Shown: positions 12,859-21,886 of the stretch, piece after piece
Position numbering within the stretch: position 1 is the first letter of the stretch
Layout of the letters: each line of letters begins with the position of its first letter
Source: Leptothoe spongobia TAU-MAC 1115
Lineage (GTDB): Bacteria > Cyanobacteriota > Cyanobacteriia > Phormidesmidales > Phormidesmidaceae
DNA length: 44,515 nt
Reading direction: 5' to 3'
Assembly (NCBI RefSeq): GCF_018739885.1
Contig: NZ_JADOES010000043.1
Coordinates: 1-44,515, forward strand
Program-made: the position numbers and the translations under genes
Notes under the pieces: model-generated
The model's database searches: none
What the model saw: only the letters and a program-made list of their open reading frames with translations
Told to the model about the DNA's origin: nothing

Positions 12859-12899
12859 AAAATAGTTAGCTATCAGCATGAGCGACAGCTAACTATTTT
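12859..12899. terminator. Bidirectional terminator between convergent genes
   Basis: AAAATAGTTAGCT (12859-12871) and AGCTAACTATTTT (12887-12899) are perfect 13-bp inverted repeats. They separate the YdcF-like gene and the convergent SRPBCC gene, with A/T tails serving both directions. Confidence 0.85.
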
Positions 12900-12950
12900 G
12901 GATGCATCTATCGTAAAAAGCTCAACAAAAAACTACCGTCAGTTTTTTTC

Positions 12951-13529
12951 TTAGGCAAATTGCTCTTTGGTGCGATCGCAAATGGCCAGTAAGTTTTGAG
13001 TTAGATTATGACAAATATGGTGCTCAATCAGCTGCACAGGCATAGCTAGCGGTGGTTGCACAATAAGCTCATAACACAACAGCGTAGCCGCCTGACTACC
13101 CAGAAGCGCAGGTTGCAAAGACCAGCGTCCCAGAAATTTCTTAAAGTCACCCTCAACCATTGAGAACTTAATTTCCCGAGGAAAAACTTCCGTCATATCC
13201 AAAATGACGCGCGCACAAAATTTAAAATTCAAAAAACATTGAGCCCCGATTTGCTCTAATCGGATACCTCCGTCCGGACGACTTAATAGTCGACTACTAG
13301 TCAAGTTAGGAACAAAGTCTGCCAGACTCTCATAATCAGTTAACACATTCCAGACCTGATCTAGAGAACAAGGAACAGCCACAGATGCTACAATCTGCCG
13401 CTGACGAGGAGCTAACTTTTCAGTTGTGATACTGACGTTCTGACAAGCAGAAGGGCTGAGATGAATAACAGAGTTACCATCCGTCACCTTATTTGAGGTA
13501 AAAGCTAAAGCGTCCTGATTCACAGTCAA
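12951..13529 (-). CDS. SRPBCC-family (polyketide cyclase/Coq10/START-like) protein
   Basis: Residues about 42-190 form an SRPBCC lipid-binding fold: RQRQIVASVAVPCSLDQVWNVLTDYESLADFVPNLTSSRLL is the canonical opening of the cyclase/dehydrase (Coq10-like) group, followed by the FSMVEGDFKKFLGRWSL and hydrophobic C-terminal helix. Such cyanobacterial proteins probably bind hydrophobic ligands (quinones or lipids). The start is uncertain: the longest frame begins with TTG 13529 and no ribosome binding site is visible; a GTG at 13523 is two codons further in. No ATG precedes the fold. Confidence 0.8.
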   Translation of the reverse strand: MTVNQDALAFTSNKVTDGNSVIHLSPSACQNVSITTEKLAPRQRQIVASVAVPCSLDQVWNVLTDYESLADFVPNLTSSRLLSRPDGGIRLEQIGAQCFLNFKFCARVILDMTEVFPREIKFSMVEGDFKKFLGRWSLQPALLGSQAATLLCYELIVQPPLAMPVQLIEHHICHNLTQNLLAICDRTKEQFA

Positions 13530-14111
13530 CCAAACTTATAAAACAGCAGATGTGTAACTAGGTATGTTTTCCTAGTAGCTTAACCTATCTACCTGCGATA
13601 ATCGCATCCTCAAGAGAAAAATATTTTTCTTGAGCCAGAGGAGCGAACCGCGAATCACACAGCCATCACGGCAGGAGTATATGCATTAAGCATACTAGAC
13701 AGACTTAGCTTACATAGAGTGCCCGGCCAGTTATAACTTCACGCATTGGAGTCGCCTATTCAAAGAACGATGTCTTGCCATACAAAACACATACAACTGA
13801 TATCGAAAAATTGATGCATATATATAGAGAACAACTGGACAAACTTACCCTGCAGTTAATGCCACAAGTAAGCTCCTATATATATGTGTTAAGCAATCAT
13901 CTACCTTGTCCATCTAGCCAGATGCCAAACGTCCAAACCCTGCAGTAGCGTTTACCTAAGATCTTGTCAGCAAGCTATCGTCACCAAACGATCCTCTCAC
14001 ACTCAGCAATCCCGTCCCTAAGTGACAGCCTCAGTCAACTCTTCAGCCTTTAAGATGTACAGGTATCACTTGTTTCCGAACAAGCAAGCTGGCCTACCTT
14101 GGAGTAACACC
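13530..14111. other. Intergenic region between SRPBCC and gshA
   Basis: No convincing gene. TA-rich boxes ATATATATAG (13817) and CTATATATATG (about 13878) recall ones before or after other genes here (10427, 16050-16064). The stretch 14022-14111 is in frame with gshA but I regard it as leader, because a better start lies at 14112. Confidence 0.5.
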
Positions 14112-15260
14112 GTGCTGCTGTCAAAAGGGTTTGAAGTCGAAATGTATACCGGCCATACTGATGGAAAAATAATCGGTCTGTCCGACAAGATTACCAAGTC
14201 CCTCAGTGGGTTTGTCCGAGAACCAGACAGTCGAAATGTTGAGTACACCACGCCTCCACTTCAACATTACGAGCAACTACTCTGTGAGCTAGTCAGTCCC
14301 CGCCGCCGTTTGAGAAACTTTTTACAGAATCTTGACTCACGCTATACCCTAATTCCAGGTAGTACCTTATCCACGGGCAATAGCAAGATTTTTTATCGCT
14401 CTGATCCAAACAATCCCTATCACGCCTACATTGAAAACACTTACGGGACTAACGTCGTCACTGCTAGTATTCACATTAACCTTGGCATTAGCGATCCAGA
14501 GATGTTGATGCGCGCCTATCGACTCATTAGAGCTGAAGCACCCCTGATTTTAGCTTTGAGCGCATCATCCCCGTTTCTCGACAACCAAATGACCGGCTAT
14601 CACTCCACCCGCTGGCATGTATTCCCCCAAACTCCACAGCACGTTCCTCTATTTGAAAGCCATCGCCACTTCATTCAATGGACTGAAGAACAGCTCAAGC
14701 TAGGTACGATGCAAAATGTACGACATCTCTGGAGTTCGGTACGTCCAAACGGAGACTATCGCCCCTACAATCTCAACCGACTGGAAATCAGGATTTCCGA
14801 CTTAGTGACTGACCCAATTCACCTCTTGGCAATTACTGCGTTCCTTGAATCTCGGATTCTTCAACTTCAACAGGATCCAACCCTAGATCCCCTGATTGCC
14901 AGCCAACTTCCTGCCCAAAGCCGCCACGATGACTTACTAGACATCATTTATAAAAACGAAATACAAGTCGCCAAAGCTAGTCTCAACGCACAATTACGTC
15001 ATTGGCATGACGGAAAACCTATCAACGCTTCCACCTGGATTATGCAAATCTATAACGATGTTCTGCCAATTGCTAAAGCCCATGGCATTGCTTGCTTCTT
15101 AACTCCAATCAAACAAATTGTGAGAGAAGGTAACCAAGCACAAAACTGGATCAAGCAATGTGAAACAGGCATGGATGTCACCCAAATAATTGCACAAACC
15201 ATTCAAGTCATGGAAACTCAGGAGAAAGCCCTACAAAGTGACCTGTGCCAACCAGCCTAA
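14112..15260 (+). CDS. gshA: Glutamate-cysteine ligase, cyanobacterial GCS2-type (382 aa)
   Basis: Makes gamma-glutamylcysteine, the first step of glutathione synthesis. The opening LLSKGFEVEMYTG and REPDSRNVEYTTPPLQHYEQLLCELVSPR are diagnostic for the cyanobacterial ligase, as are FYRSDPNNPYHAYIENTYGTNVVTASIHINLG and NLNRLEIRISDLV. I place the start at GTG 14112 because GGAG lies 8 bp upstream and homologues of about 380 aa begin at this point; the frame also opens further upstream at GTG 14022, without a ribosome binding site and with an extension unlike the family. Confidence 0.92.
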   Translation: MLLSKGFEVEMYTGHTDGKIIGLSDKITKSLSGFVREPDSRNVEYTTPPLQHYEQLLCELVSPRRRLRNFLQNLDSRYTLIPGSTLSTGNSKIFYRSDPNNPYHAYIENTYGTNVVTASIHINLGISDPEMLMRAYRLIRAEAPLILALSASSPFLDNQMTGYHSTRWHVFPQTPQHVPLFESHRHFIQWTEEQLKLGTMQNVRHLWSSVRPNGDYRPYNLNRLEIRISDLVTDPIHLLAITAFLESRILQLQQDPTLDPLIASQLPAQSRHDDLLDIIYKNEIQVAKASLNAQLRHWHDGKPINASTWIMQIYNDVLPIAKAHGIACFLTPIKQIVREGNQAQNWIKQCETGMDVTQIIAQTIQVMETQEKALQSDLCQPA

Positions 15261-15506
15261 GAGGCATCACACTACAGCTTGGCTATCCAGAGGCTCAAGC
15301 CACAGAGAAAACCATTTTCAGTTATCGAACACCTACGATCCTTAGGACTATCAATCCTTTCATTCCGTCAGGACACCTAAAAACTTGCTCCGCTTCGTAA
15401 TTTAGTTCGATTGATTAGTAACACCTATATAAAACCGTTTGAAATGGCCCTGAAGAGTCAAATGGGCAACTCAAAACGGAAGGTCTCACTCTTTAAGGTG
15501 ATGTCA

Positions 15507-15983
15507 ATGCCCAAAATTGTACTTGTTTATCCAGAAATACCCCCTAATACAGGCAATATCGCTCGTACTTGTGCTGCCACAACCACTGAACTACACCTCG
15601 TAGAACCTCTAGGCTTTGAACTCAGTGATCGGTATCTCAAAAGAGCGGGCTTAGATTACTGGCCTCACGTTAACTTACAAGTCCACTCATCCCTAAAAAG
15701 CTTCTGCCAGCATCATCAAGCCAGAGGTGGCAGACTGATTGGATTTACAACCAGAAGCCAATATAGCTACATAGAGATTAACTACAAGGAAGATGATTGG
15801 CTGCTATTTGGCAGCGAGAGTCAGGGGCTACCTCAGGAGTTCTTAGAGACCTGTGACCATACAGCGAAAATTCCTATGCCCCACCAGAGTGTCCGTAGTC
15901 TCAATCTTTCAGTCAGTGCAGCAGTGGGCTTGTTTGAGGCACTCCGACAAATCGGCCATCTCAGCTCCTCAACCCACCCTTAA
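15507..15983 (+). CDS. trmL: tRNA (cytidine(34)-2'-O)-methyltransferase, SPOUT family
   Basis: Methylates the wobble ribose of tRNA-Leu isoacceptors in the family. SpoU motifs are visible in order: PPNTGNIARTCAATTTELHLVEPLGF, LLFGSESQGLP and SLNLSVSAAVGLFEALRQ, which build the AdoMet-binding trefoil knot. ATG 15507 is chosen because AAGGTG lies 6 bp upstream and the family begins PKIVLVYPEIPPNTGN; the open frame extends to 15411 without support. A TA-rich palindrome follows at 16033. Confidence 0.92.
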   Translation: MPKIVLVYPEIPPNTGNIARTCAATTTELHLVEPLGFELSDRYLKRAGLDYWPHVNLQVHSSLKSFCQHHQARGGRLIGFTTRSQYSYIEINYKEDDWLLFGSESQGLPQEFLETCDHTAKIPMPHQSVRSLNLSVSAAVGLFEALRQIGHLSSSTHP

Positions 15984-16032
15984 AGCGCTCAAAGAACTCA
16001 TCATTCGACTGTAGGGATTATCAGTGAGCAGA

Positions 16033-16064
16033 CTATATATCTATGAACCCATAGATATATATAG
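16033..16064. repeat. TA-rich palindrome downstream of trmL
   Basis: CTATATATCTATG (16033-16045), loop AACC, then CATAGATATATATAG: a 13-bp stem with one extra TA step. There is no T-run, so a standard terminator is doubtful; it could be a protein site or a degenerate mobile palindrome. Confidence 0.6.
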
Positions 16065-16663
16065 AGAAAGATCACAAAAGGACTACTCACAATAAATAGA
16101 AGATTAACCTGGGTCTGGCAGCATCCTTCAAGTTAAAAAGAGATGCTCATCATGATTCATCTTTCGGGTGTAAACAACACAACAAGCTCCGTAGACAAGC
16201 ATCAAAGACAGTCACCTAAGATACAAACCTGGAATTCCAGCGATAAAAATTTTCTATCACCGCCCAGGCATGCCAGCGCTCTAATCTCGATCAAATTGGT
16301 GAAAGAACTGGGCAGCATAGGAAAGCAGACTTTTTAGGTGAATCAACCTTGACAAAATTACAGGATGGGAAATGAGGATAGTCTTCACCAAAAATCCTGT
16401 TTGACTCAAGATCAGCAGAATAGTCTAAAGGCTTGTCTACAAAAGGATTCGAAAGATTCCGGACGACTCATCTAACCCCTTATGAAAATAAAAATCCATG
16501 GCAATTTCAATTTCATGTTGATTTTGGAGAATCTAATGGAACTTGTTTTGTACGGGATTGATCTTTTGATTAAGTCGTGTAAACTTGCCTAAGTTGGGTA
16601 TGAATGGTGTTTACCTGCTGTAGGACATTTTTGGCTTCATGCTGGTACACCGTCTACCTGATT

Positions 16664-16713
16664 CAACTTGTAGTCAACGACCCGCGAGCGGGCAGCTGCA
16701 TAGGGACAAGTTG
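16664..16713 (+). promoter_or_regulatory. Structured 5' leader upstream of the LysM/M23 gene
   Basis: CAACTTGT (16664-16671) pairs with ACAAGTTG (16706-16713), enclosing the hairpin CCCGC-GA-GCGGG (16681-16692). It ends 41 bp before the TTG start. LysM/peptidoglycan-hydrolase genes in bacteria are often preceded by the ydaO (c-di-AMP) riboswitch, but I do not recognise its conserved blocks, so only a structured leader is claimed. Confidence 0.5.
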
Positions 16714-16754
16714 GTTTCGAACAGTTGAACGCTGGTCATTTAGGAGGTTATTCC

Positions 16755-18725
16755 TTGAAACGAGCAAATTCTCAGGAGCCCAAGTCTGAAACAAGTCATT
16801 CATGTTTTTCCAACATTAATGCTGTTAATGAGCAAGCTCCGTCTGGAAACGCTGGTAGATCAAAGTCTGCCGCTATGCTGGGACTTGCACTTTCATTTGG
16901 TGCATCTGGAGTTTTATTCGCAGATAGTGAAGCAACCGCAGCGGTTGGGTCCTTTGTTGTTACAAAGTCCGCAGCTTCAAGCGAATCACCCCAGCTACCA
17001 TCTGTACTAAACAAGCAGATTGATCAGTATTCGGTGAATGGTCAAGGTTTAGCGGTCTATCACACCGTTGAGCAGGGTGATAGTCTTTGGCAAATTGCCA
17101 AGGAGCATCAGGTTGAGGTCCAAGACATTAAGGTTGCCAACCGTATATCTCCTGATTCCCCCCTACAGGTAGGTCAGGTAATTAAGGTTCCTAATGAAGA
17201 TCAAACCAAACCGACATTAGTATCTCTGCTGCCAGGCGTACAGAGAAGTTCTAATGAGCAAGCTCAAAACCCCAGCCTTGAAAGTCTAATGGCGAGTATT
17301 GGGGAGAATGATGCCGCCACTGACCTACAAAACGCTGAGGCATCTAATGCAACTCCAGAAGATGAGCCTACTGTTGTAGCTGCTGAAGAACTTACTGGTG
17401 ATATTTCTCTGCGCTCAGCTGGATTGGTCTCACAATCTGATGGATTCCAGGCTGATCTAGAACAGTTAGCATCAGCATCCAATACTGACATTAGAAGCAA
17501 TCCAGCCGATATCACCAATGAGGTACAGGCTGATGAGTTAGAAGCGACTGCTCTTGATGAGCCTGTGAATGAACTCACTGCTTCTCCTGAGCAAGATCCA
17601 GATGTCACCGATACGGCATCTGAAGGGTATCAAGTTGAGGTTCGTCCCGGCGATACCGTTGAAGATATTGCAATGGCCTTGGGAACAACTTCCGAGGAAC
17701 TCGCAGAAGTCAATGGTTTAGAGGATCCTGACTTTATCGTAGCGGGCGACACTCTAGCACTTCCAGAAGAAGTAGCTAATGAGCTTACTATCTCTGAGGC
17801 TGTTACTTCTCTGGCACAAGTTTCGCCCGAGATCACGGCTTCTTCTTCGGGCATTGGTGGCTTTGATGGTACTCGTTTAAGTCGTTTGCAATCGACAGTC
17901 GAGAATCGCATTGATGCATCCTCTATGCTGGATAAGCTTCAGGGTGCTCAATCGGCTGAAGTTATGACACAGACTTCCATTGATACCCCTGAAGCAGAAG
18001 CGGATGAGGTATCTATCGAAGATCCATACACAGCTGACTTATTGGCAGACGTTAACTCTGCTCAACAAATAAGCGGTTCCCTAACTCAGGATAACGAGGT
18101 TGCATTACGACAACCTGTTCAATCCGCAGAGAGCATTGTGGTCAATCCTGAGTTTCAGGGAAGTCATTTGGAAGCAAGAGCTACATCTGATGAGACATCT
18201 CAACGCTCGGAACTGCTAGCAGCAGCTCCCCTAGATCCAAGCGTCTATGTATCGTCTCCAGCTCCAGCAACTGGACAGGTAGTATCGCCTGAGATGCCAA
18301 TTCTGCCTTCAGCGGATGAATATCTGCCAGAAGCGCCTGATTACTTCAATGGGTATATTTGGCCTACCCGAGGAACTCTGACATCTGGCTATGGCTGGCG
18401 TTGGGGACGAATGCACCGTGGTATTGATGTTGCAGGCCCTGTAGGAACTCCTATTGTGTCAGCAGCTCCCGGTGTCGTTGAAAGAGCGGGTTGGAACTCC
18501 GGCGGTTATGGGAATCTGGTCGAAGTACGTCATGCCGACGGTAGTATGACGCGTTATGCTCATAACAGTCGTATCGTAGTTCGCTCAGGTCAACGAGTGA
18601 CTCAAGGTCAACATATTGCTGACATGGGTAGTACTGGATACAGTACGGGTCCTCATCTTCACTTTGAGGTTCACTTACCTGAACGTGGAACAGTGAACCC
18701 AATGGCAATGTTACCTGGACGGTAA
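16755..18725 (+). CDS. LysM-domain M23 peptidase, envelope peptidoglycan hydrolase or activator (656 aa)
   Basis: Start TTG 16755: AGGAGG (16743-16748) sits 6 bp upstream. A hydrophobic N-terminal stretch (AAMLGLALSFGASGVLF) acts as signal or anchor. LysM 1 reads YHTVEQGDSLWQIAKEHQVEVQDIKVAN, LysM 2 VRPGDTVEDIAMALGTTSEELAEVNG. After a long acidic low-complexity linker comes the M23 lysostaphin-like domain: GYGWRWGRMHRGIDVAGPVGTPIVSA, GYGNLVEVRHADG, RYAHNS and TGPHLHFEVH, with the Zn ligands H and D of HRGID and the HxH of HLHFE. It is therefore probably catalytic, cleaving peptidoglycan cross-links in the periplasm during growth or division. A perfect 20-bp hairpin follows. Confidence 0.92.
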   Translation: MKRANSQEPKSETSHSCFSNINAVNEQAPSGNAGRSKSAAMLGLALSFGASGVLFADSEATAAVGSFVVTKSAASSESPQLPSVLNKQIDQYSVNGQGLAVYHTVEQGDSLWQIAKEHQVEVQDIKVANRISPDSPLQVGQVIKVPNEDQTKPTLVSLLPGVQRSSNEQAQNPSLESLMASIGENDAATDLQNAEASNATPEDEPTVVAAEELTGDISLRSAGLVSQSDGFQADLEQLASASNTDIRSNPADITNEVQADELEATALDEPVNELTASPEQDPDVTDTASEGYQVEVRPGDTVEDIAMALGTTSEELAEVNGLEDPDFIVAGDTLALPEEVANELTISEAVTSLAQVSPEITASSSGIGGFDGTRLSRLQSTVENRIDASSMLDKLQGAQSAEVMTQTSIDTPEAEADEVSIEDPYTADLLADVNSAQQISGSLTQDNEVALRQPVQSAESIVVNPEFQGSHLEARATSDETSQRSELLAAAPLDPSVYVSSPAPATGQVVSPEMPILPSADEYLPEAPDYFNGYIWPTRGTLTSGYGWRWGRMHRGIDVAGPVGTPIVSAAPGVVERAGWNSGGYGNLVEVRHADGSMTRYAHNSRIVVRSGQRVTQGQHIADMGSTGYSTGPHLHFEVHLPERGTVNPMAMLPGR

Positions 18726-18750
18726 AGGTCTCAGCTTTACTTAATATCAA

Positions 18751-18793
18751 AAGGCAAGCACCGATTTACTGTGAGTAAATCGGTGCTTGCCTT
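18751..18793 (+). terminator. Perfect 20-bp inverted-repeat hairpin after the M23 gene
   Basis: 18751-18770 and 18774-18793 are perfect complements around a GTG loop, starting AAGGCAAGCACCG. There is no T-run beyond CTT, so it may work as a terminator or an mRNA 3' stabiliser. Confidence 0.8.
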
Positions 18794-18936
18794 CGCATAG
18801 GTCAATAGGGATTGCAATCACAACTTGCCATTGGCAGTATTAGGCTTACTCCCGGCGAAGAATTCAATTCCCTATTTAGTTCCTTGACATTTCGTGATAA
18901 ATTTAATGAGTTGCTAAATGTAAAGTGACAACAACC

Positions 18937-19008
18937 GGCTCAGTAGCTCAGTGGTAGAGCAGGGGACTCATAAGCCCTTGGTCACGTGTTCAAATCACGT
19001 CTGAGCCA
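18937..19008 (+). tRNA. tRNA-Met (CAT)
   Basis: Acceptor stem GGCTCAG/CTGAGCC, D-arm AGCTCAGTGGTAGAGC, anticodon loop CTCATAA (CAT at 18969-18971), and T-loop TTCAAAT. Discriminator A is encoded and CCA is not. The arms match the elongator type (no C1-A72 mismatch or GGG triplets of the initiator). Confidence 0.95.
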
Positions 19009-19178
19009 TTTTAATCCCTAAATATACGTGTTTTCTTGAATTATGCTAACTTGATTAGCAGTTTTGAGGGAATCAATTCACGGTATAGAATCGTATTTGA
19101 AAGCTAATGCCATCAAGCATTAGCCATAGGCTTTCGTCGTTTGCAAAGTAGTCAACTTAATTTACAGGAGACAAGCGG

Positions 19179-19784
19179 ATGAGTAACTTAGCGGAAGGAT
19201 GTCTGCGTGTTGGTCAGCCTGCTCCTGACTTCACGGCAACTGCCGTTGTTGATCAGGAGTTTAAAACTATTAAACTATCTGACTATCGTGGACAGTATGT
19301 CGTTCTATTTTTCTATCCGCTAGACTTTACCTTTGTTTGTCCAACCGAAATTACAGCTTTTAGCGATCGCTACGATGAGTTTAAGGATCTCAACACTGAA
19401 GTGTTAGGAGTTTCAGTTGACAGTGAGTTTTCCCACTTAGCTTGGATACAAACTGAGCGAAAAGCTGGTGGCCTGGGAGATTTAGCCTATCCTTTGGTAT
19501 CCGATATCAAGAAGGAAATCAGCTCTGCCTACAATGTACTAGAGCCTGAAGCAGGTGTCGCATTGCGTGGTCTATTTCTCATTGATAAAGATGGGACTGT
19601 ACAGCATGCAACGATTAATAACCTGTCATTTGGTCGTAGCGTTGATGAAACCCTTCGTGTGCTGCAAGCAGTGCAGCATGTGCAATCTCATCCAGACGAA
19701 GTTTGTCCAGCGGGTTGGACTCCAGGGGAGAAAACGATGAACCCCGATCCCGTGAAATCGAAAGAATTCTTTGCTTCGATTTAG
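19179..19784 (+). CDS. 2-Cys peroxiredoxin (201 aa)
   Basis: Reduces H2O2 and alkyl hydroperoxides using thioredoxin-type donors. Peroxidatic Cys is in DFTFVCPTEI (about residue 50) and resolving Cys in DEVCPAGWTPG near the C-terminus; the tail EFFASI matches typical AhpC/PrxA cyanobacterial 2-Cys enzymes. ATG 19179 has CAGGAG 9 bp upstream. A TATAGAAT box at 19084 could be its -10 element. It lies after tRNA-Met and before a second, unrelated peroxiredoxin-like gene. Confidence 0.95.
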   Translation: MSNLAEGCLRVGQPAPDFTATAVVDQEFKTIKLSDYRGQYVVLFFYPLDFTFVCPTEITAFSDRYDEFKDLNTEVLGVSVDSEFSHLAWIQTERKAGGLGDLAYPLVSDIKKEISSAYNVLEPEAGVALRGLFLIDKDGTVQHATINNLSFGRSVDETLRVLQAVQHVQSHPDEVCPAGWTPGEKTMNPDPVKSKEFFASI

Positions 19785-19843
19785 ACTGCTGCCCCAAAGT
19801 CAGCAGTACCTATAACCCAAATCTAGTCCCTATTTAATTATCA

Positions 19844-20407
19844 ATGACCGCAGCTTTCAAGCTGACCTCTATGGATTTCCGAGGGGTCATTAGTCGGCGA
19901 TTTTTTAAAAACTTTTTACCATTACCTGCATTAAACAGGTTTCAGGTAGGGCAAACCTTACCTGATTTTGAGTTGCCTGTAGTCGGTCAAAGAGCCCCAA
20001 TCAAGCTGTCCAGTTATCGCCACAAGGCGGTGATCGTCATCGCCTTTACACGCATTTTTACCGAAAAGCAATACTGCCCCTTCTGTTATCCCCATATTGT
20101 TTCGATGGTGGCAGCTCACAAACAGTTTGAGCAACTCGGTGCCGAAGTACTCATGATTACGAGTACGGATATGCGCCAAAGTAAAATCGTGCAGCAGGAC
20201 CTTGGGTTAGCGATGCCATTACTGGTGAATCCTAGCTGTGCTACTTTTCGCCTCTATGGCACAGGCCAAGCTTTGGGCGCTCCGCTACCAGCACAGTTTG
20301 TAATCGACCGAACAGGCAAACTCAGGTTTCAGCATTTGTTTTCATTTGCCCACACCAATGCCAGCGCTGAAAGGCTATTATGGGCCGTCCACAATGCCAG
20401 TCGCTAA
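19844..20407 (+). CDS. Peroxiredoxin-like redoxin with CPFC motif (187 aa)
   Basis: An AhpC/TSA-fold protein: VGQTLPDFELPVVGQRAPIKLSSYRHKAVIVIAF, then QYCPFCYPHIVSMVAAHKQFEQLGAEVLMIT, and NPSCATFRLYGTG. It has a CPFC pair in place of the Prx TxxC, so it may be a thiol redoxin rather than a peroxidase. It begins 59 bp after the 2-Cys Prx stop and may be co-transcribed. A tRNA-Ser and alr lie convergent to it. Confidence 0.82.
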   Translation: MTAAFKLTSMDFRGVISRRFFKNFLPLPALNRFQVGQTLPDFELPVVGQRAPIKLSSYRHKAVIVIAFTRIFTEKQYCPFCYPHIVSMVAAHKQFEQLGAEVLMITSTDMRQSKIVQQDLGLAMPLLVNPSCATFRLYGTGQALGAPLPAQFVIDRTGKLRFQHLFSFAHTNASAERLLWAVHNASR

Positions 20408-20446
20408 CTTAAAATCCAGACTTTAGCTTTTAAGTATTCAAAAAAC

Positions 20447-20534
20447 GGAGAGGGAGGGATTCGAACCCTCGATAGAGCTTACGCCCTATAACTCCTTAGC
20501 AGGGAGCCGCTTTCAACCACTCAGCCACCTCTCC
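20447..20534 (-). tRNA. tRNA-Ser (GCT)
   Basis: Coding strand has acceptor GGAGAGG/CCTCTCC, anticodon loop CTGCTAA (GCT; plus strand 20498-20500), a long variable arm and a TTCGAAT T-loop. Class II length of 88 nt fits tRNA-Ser. CCA is not encoded. Confidence 0.95.
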
Positions 20535-20549
20535 AAGGTGAGATTTGCA

Positions 20550-21752
20550 TTATAACAAGCTATCTTCAGCAGGGTAAAGCTTTCTAGCGTTATTTCTTGG
20601 GATAATGCGCGGCAATCGATGTTTAAAGCCGCATAAAATCTCCCAAGAAATGGTCCCAACCCAGTTAGCCCAAGCATCTGCAGTCAACTGGTGGGAAGGA
20701 GATGCACCGAGCAAAGTGACGATATCCCCTTCTTTTAATCCATGTATATCAGATACATCCAACATCAGCTGATCCATCGTAATCGCACCAATTTGGCGCA
20801 CACACTCATCGCCAATGAGCACATGCATCTGATTCGACAATAAACGGGGAATGCCATCGGCATAGCCAATCCCAACAACAGCAATGGTCATGGGATGCTC
20901 TGCCACAAACCGATGTCCGTAACTCACACCGGCACCAGCGGCAATTGGCTTTAAGTGTGTAATACGTGCTTTCACCTCTAGTGCGGGTTTTAAGTTTAGG
21001 ACGGCTTTCAAGTGAGGGGAGGGTGCTAAGCCATAAAGACCCAAGCCGATCCGAACCATATCGTACTGAAGTGCAGCAGCATCGCTGAGTGTAGCCGCTG
21101 TATTCGCTAAATGTAGGCGAGCGGGCAAGCGGTTGTGACGTTGGAGCATAGCGATCGCACGCTTAAACCGCTCATGTTGACGACGCATCTCCGTCTCATC
21201 AGCTTCATCAGCCGTCGCAAAATGGGAATACAGATTCGTAATCTGCAGCGCAGGTAAACCCGCCACAAACTCCACAAACTCAACCGCTCGCTGCCAATCA
21301 AAGCCCAAACGAGACATCCCTGTATCTAGCTTGATATGGACCGGGAGTGGCAAACAAGCATCGCTCAATGCTTCTGCAAATACTAACGCTTGCTTGGGAG
21401 TAACAATTGTAGGCTGTAGCTGCCAACGCGCCAGCGCTCGTACCTCATCAGCATGATGTAATGCCCCCATCACCAAGATCGGAACATTGAGGCCAGCCTG
21501 GCGTAGCTCAATACCTTCAGGCACCGTTGCTACCCCTAGCCATGTTGCCCCTGCCGATACAGCAGCTCGGGCCACGGCAACCGCACCATGACCATAGGCA
21601 TCCGCTTTGACCACCGCCATCAAGTCCGTCGTCGGTCGCAAAAGCCGCCGAAACTGGCACACATTGTGCTGAATCGCATCCAAGTTGATTTCTACCCAGG
21701 CCCGCGAGCATCTCATGGCTGACACGCTGGGCGTATCGTCCCAACTCAACAT
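20550..21752 (-). CDS. alr: Alanine racemase
   Basis: Interconverts L- and D-alanine for peptidoglycan. The PLP lysine is in VVKADAYGHG and the catalytic tyrosine in AGVSYGHRF; MVRIGLGLYG and the C-terminal TISWEILCG are also conserved. The start is ATG 21752, preceded by AAAGGAG with 6-bp spacing; the frame also opens at TTG 21773, which lacks a ribosome binding site. That gives 400 aa, typical for the family. It is divergent from the HNH gene at 21887. Confidence 0.95.
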   Translation of the reverse strand: MLSWDDTPSVSAMRCSRAWVEINLDAIQHNVCQFRRLLRPTTDLMAVVKADAYGHGAVAVARAAVSAGATWLGVATVPEGIELRQAGLNVPILVMGALHHADEVRALARWQLQPTIVTPKQALVFAEALSDACLPLPVHIKLDTGMSRLGFDWQRAVEFVEFVAGLPALQITNLYSHFATADEADETEMRRQHERFKRAIAMLQRHNRLPARLHLANTAATLSDAAALQYDMVRIGLGLYGLAPSPHLKAVLNLKPALEVKARITHLKPIAAGAGVSYGHRFVAEHPMTIAVVGIGYADGIPRLLSNQMHVLIGDECVRQIGAITMDQLMLDVSDIHGLKEGDIVTLLGASPSHQLTADAWANWVGTISWEILCGFKHRLPRIIPRNNARKLYPAEDSLL

Positions 21753-21886
21753 ATTGATCTCCTTTGCCGCCAAGTTACAGTACGGCTAGATTACGGCCAT
21801 AGCAAAGCCATAGCACAGTATCGGAAGTACCCAGGCACTCCAACGACCTGTGCTAGTATCAAATCACAACTTTTAGATGAACCTCA

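Larger units (their letters stand above)
15984..16754. other. Long intergenic region with a palindrome and a structured leader
   Basis: 770 bp without a convincing gene. It holds the palindrome at 16033-16064 and a predicted structured leader at 16664-16713 next to the LysM/M23 gene. A 64-codon frame at 16143-16337 is low-complexity in composition and has no ribosome binding site. Confidence 0.6.

Noticed and set aside
16143..16337. 64-codon frame between trmL and the M23 gene
   Set aside because: No ribosome binding site, no similarity that I recognise, unusual composition.
16664..16713. ydaO (c-di-AMP) riboswitch before the LysM/M23 gene
   Set aside because: Context is suggestive but the conserved ydaO sequence blocks are not seen; reported only as a structured leader.
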